Shown: one piece after another, positions 15,548-22,270 of the stretch
Layout: every line of letters starts with the position of its first letter
Position numbering within the stretch: the first letter of the stretch is position 1
Source of the DNA: a beta proteobacterium AAP51
GTDB lineage: Bacteria; Pseudomonadota; Gammaproteobacteria; Burkholderiales; Burkholderiaceae_C
Length of the DNA: 64,000 nt
Assembly (NCBI GenBank): GCA_001295905.1
Contig: LJHT01000105.1
Span: 51,289-115,288 of the forward strand
Direction of reading: 5' to 3'
Notes under the pieces: model-generated
The model's input: the letters and a program-made list of their open reading frames with translations, nothing else
The model's database searches: none
Told to the model about the DNA's origin: nothing
Made by a program: the position numbers and the translations under genes

Positions 15548-17844
15548 GAGGTCTGTCCTTCTGAGGTGGCCGACGGGCTGCGGCTGGCCGCGCTGGGGGG
15601 GTGGGGAACGGGGGGCAAGGCGTGGGTCCGGCCGGCCGAGCCCGTGGGCTCGGAGGCCAGCTGGCTCAGCGAGGGCACGTCGAAGATGAGGGCCACTTCG
15701 CCGTTGCCGAGGATGGAAGAGCCGCTCATGCCGCGCAGGCTGCGGAACATGCGGCCCAGGGGCTTGATGACGGTCTGGTGCTGGCCGAGCAGGCTGTCCA
15801 CCATCACGCCATAGCGGCGCTGAAGGCTGTGCAGCACTACCACGCTGGTGCGTTCGGGCGCGGGCCCTTCCAGGGCATACAGGCTGCGCAGGCTGACCAC
15901 CGGCAGCACCTGGCCGCGCAGTTCGACGAAGCCCCGGCCCCGTTCGTCCAGCGCGCTGACGGTGGGCCGGTTCTCGATGACCTCCACCACCGCGTCCAGC
16001 GGGAAGATGAACTTCGAGTTGCCCACGCCGACGAGGAAGCCGTCGATGATGGCCAGCGTCAGCGGCAGGCGTATCTCGATGCACGAGCCCTGGCCCGGCG
16101 TGCTGTGCAGCGTCACCGTGCCGCGCAGGGCCTCGATGTTGCGACGCACCACGTCCATGCCCACGCCGCGGCCCGAGAGGTTGGTCACCTTCTCGGCGGT
16201 GCTGAAGCCGGGCTCGAAGATGAGGCGGTCGATGTCGGCATCGGCCGGCACCACGCCGCGCTCGACCAGGCCGCGGTCCCAGGCGCGCTGCAGCACCTTG
16301 TCGCGCTGGATGCCGCGCCCGTCGTCGCTGATGCGGATGAGGATGCTGCCGCTTTCGTGGCAGGCGGCCAGTGTCAGCCGGCCCTGCGCGGCCTTGCCGC
16401 TGGCCTGGCGCTGCTCGGGCGTTTCCAGGCCATGGTCCAGCGCGTTGCGCACCAGGTGCATCAGCGGGTCGGCGATGCGCTCGACCATGCTCTTGTCGAG
16501 TTCGGTCTCGCCGCCAGCGATTTCGAGCTGCACGTCCTTGCCCAGCTCGGCCGCGGTGTCGCGCACCACGCGGCGGAAGCGGCTGAAGGTCTCGCCGATG
16601 GGCACCATGCGCAGCTGCAGCGTGCCATTGCGGATTTCCTCGATCAGCCGGCCGATCTGCGCATTGGCCTCGATCAGCGTGCCCTGGCGCGTCTGCCGCG
16701 CCAGCAGCGAGGCACCGGCGCCGGCGATGACCAGTTCGCCCAGCAGGTTGATCACCGCGTCCAGGCGGTCGGCCTGCACGCGGATGAAGCGTTGGTCGTC
16801 GGGGGCGCCTTGTGCGCCTTGCGCAGCCTCGCGGCCCTTGCTCTGCTTGCTGAGCGCGGCGTTCACCACCTGGGCCGGCACGCCGGCCGTGGCCTGCAGG
16901 ATTTCACCCAGCGGCGCGGCGCTGCCGCTGGCCGCCGCCGCCGTCTGCGCGCGCAACCCCTGCTGCAGCTGCGCCTGGGTGATGGCACCGGCCGCCACCA
17001 GGATGTCGCCCAGGCGCGGGTTGTCGGGCATGGCCTCGATGAGCGCGGCGAAGTCCTCGGCGGTGCCGCCGGGTTCCACCAGGTGCAGCGTGCAGTCGTC
17101 GCGAACGAAGCTGAAGGCGCCTTCGATCTCGGCGCGCGTGGCGTGCGTCTGCAGCGCGAACTCGAAAGTGAGGTGGCAGCTCTCCGGGTCCAGGCTGTCC
17201 AGCGCGGGCACGCCACCGACGTCGCACTGCACCGTGACGATCTCGCCCAGGCCGCGCACGTAGTTCAGGATGGCCAGCGGGTCCATGCCGTTGCGGAAGG
17301 TGTCGCTGCCGAAGGCCACGGCCGCGTGCCACAGGCGCCCGGCCGGGGGGGCCATCGCGGCGCGGCCGGCGCTGGCGTCCGTTGGGCCCGCTGCCGGCGC
17401 TGGCGCTGGCGCGGCCGCCGCGCCCTGGGTCGCGGCCTGCAGCCGCTGCACCAGCGCTTCCCGCGCGGCCACGGCCTGGTCGTCCTCGTCCACGGCGGTG
17501 TCGCGGGCCTGCGCCACCAGGCTGCGGATCTGGTCGTTGCACTGCAGCAGCAAGGTGCTGAGCGCCGGCGTCAGTGCCAACGCGCCCTCGCGCAGCTGGT
17601 CGAGCAGTGTCTCCACATGGTGCGTGAAGGCCACCACACGGTCCAGGCCGAAGATGCCGGCCGAACCCTTGACGGTGTGCGCGCAGCGGAACAGCGCGTT
17701 CAGCAACTCGTGGTCCTGCGGCGTGTCTTCCAGTTGCAGCAGCAGCTGTTCGATGGTTTCGATCTGCTCCTGCGCTTCGCTGATGAAGGCCGGCAGCGCT
17801 TCCTGGATGAAGCTCAGGTCGGCGGCGTGGGCGTCGTTCTTCAT
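15544..17844 (-). CDS. cheA: Chemotaxis histidine kinase CheA
   Basis: 766 residues. P1 Hpt domain with His56 (FRCAHTVKGSAGIFG). The P2-like region (about 200-380) includes LGDILVAAGAITQAQLQQGL, which resembles the MshEN/GspE N-terminal fold seen in some CheA proteins. P3 dimerisation follows (RLDAVINLLGELVIAG). P4 carries the N-box LMHLVRNALDHGLE, DDGRGI and the G2 box GRGVGMDVVRRNIE. P5 is CheW-like to the end. It autophosphorylates with ATP under receptor/CheW control and passes phosphate to CheY and CheB. Its start overlaps the STAS gene stop and its stop overlaps the PAS-receptor start. Confidence 0.95.
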   Translation of the reverse strand: MKNDAHAADLSFIQEALPAFISEAQEQIETIEQLLLQLEDTPQDHELLNALFRCAHTVKGSAGIFGLDRVVAFTHHVETLLDQLREGALALTPALSTLLLQCNDQIRSLVAQARDTAVDEDDQAVAAREALVQRLQAATQGAAAAPAPAPAAGPTDASAGRAAMAPPAGRLWHAAVAFGSDTFRNGMDPLAILNYVRGLGEIVTVQCDVGGVPALDSLDPESCHLTFEFALQTHATRAEIEGAFSFVRDDCTLHLVEPGGTAEDFAALIEAMPDNPRLGDILVAAGAITQAQLQQGLRAQTAAAASGSAAPLGEILQATAGVPAQVVNAALSKQSKGREAAQGAQGAPDDQRFIRVQADRLDAVINLLGELVIAGAGASLLARQTRQGTLIEANAQIGRLIEEIRNGTLQLRMVPIGETFSRFRRVVRDTAAELGKDVQLEIAGGETELDKSMVERIADPLMHLVRNALDHGLETPEQRQASGKAAQGRLTLAACHESGSILIRISDDGRGIQRDKVLQRAWDRGLVERGVVPADADIDRLIFEPGFSTAEKVTNLSGRGVGMDVVRRNIEALRGTVTLHSTPGQGSCIEIRLPLTLAIIDGFLVGVGNSKFIFPLDAVVEVIENRPTVSALDERGRGFVELRGQVLPVVSLRSLYALEGPAPERTSVVVLHSLQRRYGVMVDSLLGQHQTVIKPLGRMFRSLRGMSGSSILGNGEVALIFDVPSLSQLASEPTGSAGRTHALPPVPHPPSAASRSPSATSEGQTS

Positions 17845-18155
17845 GCGGCCCCCTGCGCGCTGTGCTGCGCCAGCCAGCCGTGCAGGCCCAGGGCGGCGCA
17901 GGCCGCCTGCAGCGCGGCGCTGGGGCTGTGCAAGGCCAGGGGGCGGCCGCTCCCGGCCAGCGCGCGCTGAAGCGCCAGCAGCAGCTGCACGCCGGCGGCG
18001 TCGACCTGGTCGACAGCATCGGCCTCCACGGCGGCCGCGGTGTCGCTCGCGGCCAGCCAGGCCAGCCACTGCGGGTGCAGTTCACCGGCGGTGTAGATCG
18101 TCAGCTCGGCGGGCAGGCGCAGCGCCGGGCCGGGGGGAGGCAGGGTCTCGGTCAT
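17841..18155 (-). CDS. STAS domain protein of the chemotaxis operon
   Basis: 104 residues with the STAS pattern: LRLPAELTIYTAGELHPQWL, then VEADAVDQVDAAGVQLLLAL, where Asp-x-Ala-Gly replaces the usual D-S/T-AG, then a C-terminal LGLHGWL helix. In anti-sigma-factor antagonists a Ser or Thr at the D-S/T-A-G site is phosphorylated; here that site is DAAG, so a phospho-switch is unlikely. Small STAS proteins next to cheA are common in Betaproteobacteria, but their job is not established. The ATGA overlap with cheA indicates translational coupling. Confidence 0.82.
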   Translation of the reverse strand: MTETLPPPGPALRLPAELTIYTAGELHPQWLAWLAASDTAAAVEADAVDQVDAAGVQLLLALQRALAGSGRPLALHSPSAALQAACAALGLHGWLAQHSAQGAA

Positions 18156-18165
18156 CGCGTCGGCC

Positions 18166-18537
18166 TCAGGGCAGGATGAGCTTGGACACCGCGTCCAGCA
18201 GCTGCGGTGGGTTGAAGGGCTTCACGATCCAGGCCTTGGCGCCGGCGGCGCGGCCCTGTTCCTTCTTCGCGTCCTGCCCTTCGGTGGTGAGCATCACCAC
18301 AGGCACGAACTTGTGGCGCGGGTGCTGCTTGACCTGGGTGACGAAGGTGATGCCGTCCATGTTGGGCATGTTCACGTCGCTCACGATCAGGTGCACCTTG
18401 CCGGCGGCTTCCAGCGCGGCCAGGCCCTGCACGCCGTCGGCGGCTTCCACCACCTCGTAGCCGGCGCGCTGCAGCGCCATCTTCACCACCGTGCGCAGCG
18501 AAGCCGAGTCGTCGACGATCAGGATGGTCTTGGCCAT
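18166..18537 (-). CDS. cheY: CheY-type single-domain response regulator
   Basis: 123 residues, a single receiver domain. Asp9-Asp10, phospho-acceptor Asp54 (LIVSDVNMPNMDG), Thr in VVMLTTEGQ and Lys in WIVKPFNPP are all present. Its position between a receptor gene and the STAS-cheA pair, and its similarity to PilG/CheY-type regulators, suggest it is phosphorylated by this CheA. The target (flagellar switch or another motor) cannot be told here. It is 11 nt after the first receptor gene. Confidence 0.93.
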   Translation of the reverse strand: MAKTILIVDDSASLRTVVKMALQRAGYEVVEAADGVQGLAALEAAGKVHLIVSDVNMPNMDGITFVTQVKQHPRHKFVPVVMLTTEGQDAKKEQGRAAGAKAWIVKPFNPPQLLDAVSKLILP

Positions 18538-18548
18538 GGTGTGCGGGT

Positions 18549-19640
18549 TCAGAAGAAAGTGGTTTCGGTGGTGGCCTGCGCGGCGCGCGCGGGCGCCTGG
18601 CCGGTGGCCACGGCGCGCTGCTCGTCGGTGGTGTAGCCCGCGCTCAGCAGCGCCTGCCATTCGGCCGCCGCAGGGGGCTGGCCGCTGGGCAGGGTCTGCT
18701 GCAGCCGGGCCACGGCGTTGCGGATGGAATCGCCCACCTGGTCCATGATCTGCTGCACGCGGTCCTGGAACTGGAAGGCCACCATCAGCTGTTCCACCTG
18801 CGCCTTCACCTGCTCGCCATGGGCACTGAGCTGCGCGGCGCGCTCGTTGAGCTGGCTGACGGCGCTGTCCACCTGCTCGACGACGCGGTTGATGGTGTCT
18901 TCGCTGGCGTGGATGACCTGGGTGTCGTGCTCGGTACTCTCGGCGGCCTGGGCCAGCGCGGCCTGCATGTGGTTGCCGAAGTCACCCACGCGTTCGCCGA
19001 TGCGCCGCCCGGTGTCGCCCGATTCGGCCGACAGCCGGCGCACCTCGCTGGCCACCACCGCGAAGCCACGCCCGCTGGGGCCGGCGCGCGCGGCCTCGAT
19101 GGCGGCGTTCAGGCTCAGCAGGTTGGTCTGGCGGGCCAGCTTGGCCACGTCTTCGGCCATGTCGCGCAGCCCCTGGCTCGCCCCCGAGAGCTGGCGCACC
19201 GAGCCCATCACCTGGTCGCGGGACTGCACGAAGCCGTGGAAGTTCTGCAGCAGCCCGCGCAGGTCGTTTTCGCACTGCTGGAGCAGCGCCGCGCGTTCGT
19301 CGATGCTGGCTGCCGTGGGCGTGCCGAGCTGGCCGCGGCTGTCGATGATGTGGTCCAGCTGGTCAAGAATCTGCATGAAGCCGGCCAGCAGCTGCTCGGT
19401 GGCCTCACGCATCTGCGTTTGTGCCGTGCCGAGGTGGGCCGTCCAGGTGCTTGCAGCCTCGTCCAGGCGCAGCAGCAGCTCGGCGGTGGCCCGGGCTTGC
19501 GCGGTGGCCGGGGGCCTGGCGTCGGCGGGCGCGCCGCCCAGCCAGCGCGGCAAGCGGGCGGCCAGGCGCTGGCGCCAGGCGTTGCGAGGATCAGCGGCGG
19601 CATCGGCAGCCGGAACGGGCTCAGGAACGTGGACGTTCAT
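18549..19640 (-). CDS. Soluble methyl-accepting chemotaxis protein
   Basis: 363 residues, no membrane segment and no recognised ligand domain. Residues 1-160 are Pro/Ala-rich then helical. The signalling hairpin (about 170-310) contains LARQTNLLSLNAAIEAARAG and GRGFAVVASEVRRLSAES. The C-terminal part (FQFQDRVQQIMDQVGDSI) is a helix conserved in short cytoplasmic receptors of this kind, often annotated as McpB/HlyB-like. It may bind a signal through partner proteins. It is the first gene of the chemotaxis operon; the start ATG at 19640 is preceded by the candidate sigma-28 promoter. Confidence 0.9.
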   Translation of the reverse strand: MNVHVPEPVPAADAAADPRNAWRQRLAARLPRWLGGAPADARPPATAQARATAELLLRLDEAASTWTAHLGTAQTQMREATEQLLAGFMQILDQLDHIIDSRGQLGTPTAASIDERAALLQQCENDLRGLLQNFHGFVQSRDQVMGSVRQLSGASQGLRDMAEDVAKLARQTNLLSLNAAIEAARAGPSGRGFAVVASEVRRLSAESGDTGRRIGERVGDFGNHMQAALAQAAESTEHDTQVIHASEDTINRVVEQVDSAVSQLNERAAQLSAHGEQVKAQVEQLMVAFQFQDRVQQIMDQVGDSIRNAVARLQQTLPSGQPPAAAEWQALLSAGYTTDEQRAVATGQAPARAAQATTETTFF

Positions 19641-19669
19641 ACGCAAGCAGACTCGCTGATGGGTGCCAA

Positions 19670-19690
19670 TCTTCTGTCCAGGACAAAAGA
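19670..19690. promoter_or_regulatory. 21-bp inverted repeat in the chemotaxis operon leader, possible operator
   Basis: TCTTCTGTCC and GGACAAAAGA are inverted around a central A with one mismatch. The repeat lies between the candidate sigma-28 promoter and the first receptor start (19640). It may be a regulator site or form an RNA hairpin in the leader. Confidence 0.5.
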
Positions 19691-19723
19691 AGACTCTTGG
19701 TGGACGATCCTTGGACACCCTGA

Positions 19724-19750
19724 GTATCGGCACGGTTTTCGCGGGCTGAA
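19724..19750 (-). promoter_or_regulatory. Candidate sigma-28 (FliA) promoter of the chemotaxis operon
   Basis: On the minus strand GCCGATAC (19724-19731) matches seven of eight positions of the FliA -10 consensus GCCGATAA. The -35 position (19743-19750, TTCAGCCC) is 11 nt upstream and only weakly like TAAAGTTT. The placement ahead of a nine-gene chemotaxis operon makes the match meaningful. The leader to the first ATG would be about 75 nt. Confidence 0.5.
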
Positions 19751-19844
19751 GCGAGAAGCTGCATCGGGGTTCCGGTGCTGTCTTCAGGATGGGCCGGGGC
19801 ATCGCGCGCCTACGCTCGCGTCTCCCTAACAGCCGGAGCCCGCC

Positions 19845-20291
19845 ATGCTGACCCGCCTGATCTATGCCAGCGAGACCACCCAAGCGCTGACGCCGGCTGC
19901 CGTGCAGCACATCGTCGACCGTGCCCGTGCGAACAACACGCGGCTGCACCTGAGCGGCTTGCTGCTCTTCGACAGCCACAGCTTCCTGCAGGTGCTGGAA
20001 GGCCATCGAGCGCCGCTGAGCGAGCTGTTCGGGCGCATTGCTGCCGACCCGCGGCACCGGCGCATCGAGCTGCTGGAGGTGACGCCCGTGGACGAGCGCC
20101 GCTTTGCGCACTGGAGCATGGGCTTTGCCGCTGCAGACGCCGCCCATGGTGAACTGTTCCTGCGCTTCGGCGGCACGCCGCAGTTCAACCCCTATGCGAT
20201 GAGCGCCGCCGGCGCCTTGGGCCTGCTGGAGCGCCTGGGCGCTGCCCAATCTGCGCTGCCTGCAGCCCGAGGCCGCGCCGCACGCGCCTGA
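19845..20291 (+). CDS. BLUF domain blue-light photoreceptor
   Basis: 148 residues, a single short BLUF protein. The flavin-photocycle residues line up with AppA: Tyr7 (LIYAS), Asn31, Gln49 (FLQVLEG), Trp90 and Met92 (HWSMGF). Such proteins bind FAD and report blue light by protein-protein contact. There is no fused output domain, so a partner is needed. It is divergent from the chemotaxis operon, with 204 nt between the starts, and has a GGAG ribosome site 8 nt before ATG. I infer a possible link to light-modulated motility or to the nearby c-di-GMP enzymes. Confidence 0.92.
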   Translation: MLTRLIYASETTQALTPAAVQHIVDRARANNTRLHLSGLLLFDSHSFLQVLEGHRAPLSELFGRIAADPRHRRIELLEVTPVDERRFAHWSMGFAAADAAHGELFLRFGGTPQFNPYAMSAAGALGLLERLGAAQSALPAARGRAARA

Positions 20292-20343
20292 GCGCCTGAC
20301 GGCCGGCGCCGCGGCGGGCGGGGCTTCTCAGAGCTTCAGAGGT

Positions 20344-20919
20344 TCAGCGGTTCAGCGCCTTCAGCGCCAGCTTGATGCCTTCGCTGACGCCCACCTCGGC
20401 CGGCAGGGCCTTCAGGGCGGCGGCGGCTTCGCGCTCGCTGTAGCCCAGGGCCTGCAGCGCCTGGGTGATGTCGGCCTGCGTGTCGCTCACCGGGGTGGCG
20501 GCGGGCACGGCGAGGTCGGGGCCCAGTTTTCCCTTCAGCTCCAGCAGCAGGCGTTCGGCGGTCTTCTTGCCGATGCCCGGCACCTTCACGAGGCGGGCGC
20601 CGTCCTGGCGCGCCACGGCCTGGGCGAGCTCGTCCACGCTCAGCCCCGACAGGATGGACAGCGCCGTGCGCGGCCCCACGCCGCTGATCTTCACCAGCTG
20701 GCGGAAGGTGGCGCGTTCGCCTTCGGTGAGGAAGCCGAACAGCACCTGCGCGTCTTCGCGCACCACGAAGTGCGTGAGCAGCACTACCTGCTCGCCCAGG
20801 GCGGGCAGGTTGTAGAAGGTGCTCATCGGCACGTCGACCTCGTAGCCCACGCCGCCCACGTCCAGCAGCACCAGCGGGGGCGATTTCTGCGCCAGCAGGC
20901 CGCTCAGGCGGCCGATCAT
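20344..20919 (-). CDS. ruvA: Holliday junction branch migration protein RuvA
   Basis: 191 residues, full length. Domain I starts MIGRLSGLLAQKSPPLVLLD with GVGYEVDVPMST. Domain II has helix-hairpin-helix motifs (KISGVGPRTALSILSG and KVPGIGKKTAERLLLELK). Domain III (TQALQALGYSEREAAAALKA) contacts RuvB. RuvA binds the Holliday junction and loads RuvB. The start codon overlaps the stop of the thioredoxin-like gene (ATGA), so the pair is translationally coupled. ruvC and ruvB are not adjacent. Confidence 0.97.
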   Translation of the reverse strand: MIGRLSGLLAQKSPPLVLLDVGGVGYEVDVPMSTFYNLPALGEQVVLLTHFVVREDAQVLFGFLTEGERATFRQLVKISGVGPRTALSILSGLSVDELAQAVARQDGARLVKVPGIGKKTAERLLLELKGKLGPDLAVPAATPVSDTQADITQALQALGYSEREAAAALKALPAEVGVSEGIKLALKALNR

Positions 20920-21443
20920 GCGGCGGGCTCGGCCAGCAGCTGGGCGATGCGCGACTGCAACTGCGGGAACGAGGCCTCGCCCTCGTGGCGCCAGACGATG
21001 AGCCCGGCGCGGTTCACCAGCAGCGTGGTGGGCGTGGCCTTGATGTCGCCGAAGGCGCGCGCCACGGCGCCGGTGTTGTCGATGATCACGCCGAAGGGTA
21101 GCTGGCGGCTTTCGCTGAAGGCGGCCACGCGCGCGGGGGCGTCGTAGGCCATCGCCACCGCCAGCGTCTGCAGGCCCTGGGCGGCGAACTGGCGGTGGGT
21201 GTTCACCAGACCGGGCATCTTCTTCACGCAGGCCACGCAGCTGGTGGCCCAGAAGTTCACCAGCCACACCTGCCCGCGCAGCGCGGCCGAGCTGTGGCGG
21301 CTGCCGTCGAGCAAGGTGTAGTCGAAAGTGGGGGCGGGCTCGCTGCGCGAGCAGCCGGCCGCGGCCATCGCGAGCCCCAGCGTTGCCAGCAGGGTGGCGC
21401 GGCGGGCAAGATCGGGGCTGGTCGAGCGAAGGGGCGTGTTCAT
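20916..21443 (-). CDS. TlpA/ResA-like thioredoxin lipoprotein
   Basis: 175 residues. A lipoprotein signal ends in MAAAGC (Cys31), so it should be lipid-anchored facing the periplasm. The thioredoxin fold follows: LRGQVWLVNFWATSCVACVK with the active pair Cys69 and Cys72, then DIKATPTTLLVNRAG with the cis-Pro. Family members reduce disulfides in cytochrome c maturation or similar pathways. It is upstream of and overlapping ruvA, an unrelated function, so the coupling may be only genomic. Its ATG shares the CATG with the divergent DUF4197 gene start. Confidence 0.9.
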   Translation of the reverse strand: MNTPLRSTSPDLARRATLLATLGLAMAAAGCSRSEPAPTFDYTLLDGSRHSSAALRGQVWLVNFWATSCVACVKKMPGLVNTHRQFAAQGLQTLAVAMAYDAPARVAAFSESRQLPFGVIIDNTGAVARAFGDIKATPTTLLVNRAGLIVWRHEGEASFPQLQSRIAQLLAEPAA

Positions 21444-22110
21444 GAAGCGGCGGCATCTTACGGCAGCACTGCTGGTGGCAGCGGTACCCCCAGGGCTGCG
21501 GGCCGCGCCCAGCGAAACCGACGCCGCGGCCGGCGTGCGCGCGGCGCTGGAGCGCGGCGCGCTAGCGGCCGTGCAGCTGCTGGGCCGCAGCGATGGCTTT
21601 CTGGGCAACCCGCAGGTGCGCATTCCGCTGCCCGAGCACCTGGAGCGCGTGGCCAAGCTGCTGAAGGCCACCGGCCAGGGGCAGCGCGTGGACGAGCTGG
21701 TGATGGCCATGAACCGCGCCGCCGAAGCCGCCGTGCCCGAGGCGCGCACCCTGTTCGTCAGCACCGTCAAGCAGATGAGTGTGGAAGACGCGCTGCAGCT
21801 GGTGCGTGGCAGCCCCACGGCGGTGACCGAGTACTTCGCGGCCAAGACCCGCACGCCCCTGGGCGAGAAGTTCCTGCCCATCGTGACGCGCGCCACGCAG
21901 AAGGTGAAGCTGGCCGAGCGCTACAACCAGGTGGCGGCCAAGGCCGCCGGCGCCGGGCTGGTGAAGGGCGAGGCCGTCACGGTGCAGCAGCACGTCACGG
22001 CGCGCGCGCTGGACGGGCTGTTCCTGGTGATCGGCGAAGAAGAGAAGAAGATGCGCGCCGATCCGGTGAAGACCGGCAGCGCCTTGCTGAAGCGGGTGTT
22101 CGGCGGCTGA
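21442..22110 (+). CDS. DUF4197 domain-containing exported protein
   Basis: 222 residues with a signal peptide (RRHLTAALLVAAVPPGLRA). The body shows the DUF4197 pattern: GVRAALERGALAAVQLLGR.DGFLGNPQVRIPLP, LVMAMNRAAEAAVPEAR, EDALQLVRG and the C-terminal ALDGLFLVIGEEEKKMRADP. The function of the family is unknown; members are periplasmic or lipoproteins. The start ATG at 21442 overlaps the divergent lipoprotein start at 21443 in a shared CATG, leaving no intergenic space. Confidence 0.88.
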   Translation: MKRRHLTAALLVAAVPPGLRAAPSETDAAAGVRAALERGALAAVQLLGRSDGFLGNPQVRIPLPEHLERVAKLLKATGQGQRVDELVMAMNRAAEAAVPEARTLFVSTVKQMSVEDALQLVRGSPTAVTEYFAAKTRTPLGEKFLPIVTRATQKVKLAERYNQVAAKAAGAGLVKGEAVTVQQHVTARALDGLFLVIGEEEKKMRADPVKTGSALLKRVFGG

Positions 22111-22254
22111 GCCCGCGCGTGCAAGGCCGGAAGGCCTTGCGCGGCTGGCGAAGGCCAAGCGGCGATTTCACGCCGCGAGGCTGAGCCCGCGCGTGCAACG
22201 CCGGAAGGCCTTGCTCGGCTGGCGAAGGCCCGAACGCGATTTCACGCGTGAGGG
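22107..22254. repeat. 74-bp tandem duplication, each copy with two hairpins
   Basis: Copy 1 is 22107-22180 and copy 2 is 22181-22254. In each, hairpin A is GCAAGGCC-GGAA-GGCCTTGC (22121-22140; copy 2 at 22195-22214 has one C-C mismatch). Hairpin B is GCGGCG-ATTTCA-CGCCGC (22159-22176) in copy 1 and ACGCG-ATTTCA-CGCGT (22234-22249) in copy 2. In hairpin B the stems differ but remain paired while the loop is unchanged, which supports selection for structure. It lies between two converging genes (stops at 22110 and 22271) and may act as a bidirectional terminator or REP-like element. Confidence 0.75.
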
Positions 22255-22270
22255 CTGGGCCGCCCGGCCT

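Noticed and set aside
13334..16084. Longer start for the PAS receptor that extends over the cheA 3' end
   Set aside because: The added part is a shadow of cheA in another frame. The ATG at 15547 with the ATGA overlap is the natural start.
18549..18569. C-terminal TTETTFF of the first receptor as a CheR tether pentapeptide
   Set aside because: The tether consensus is NWETF-like with a Trp. This end lacks it.
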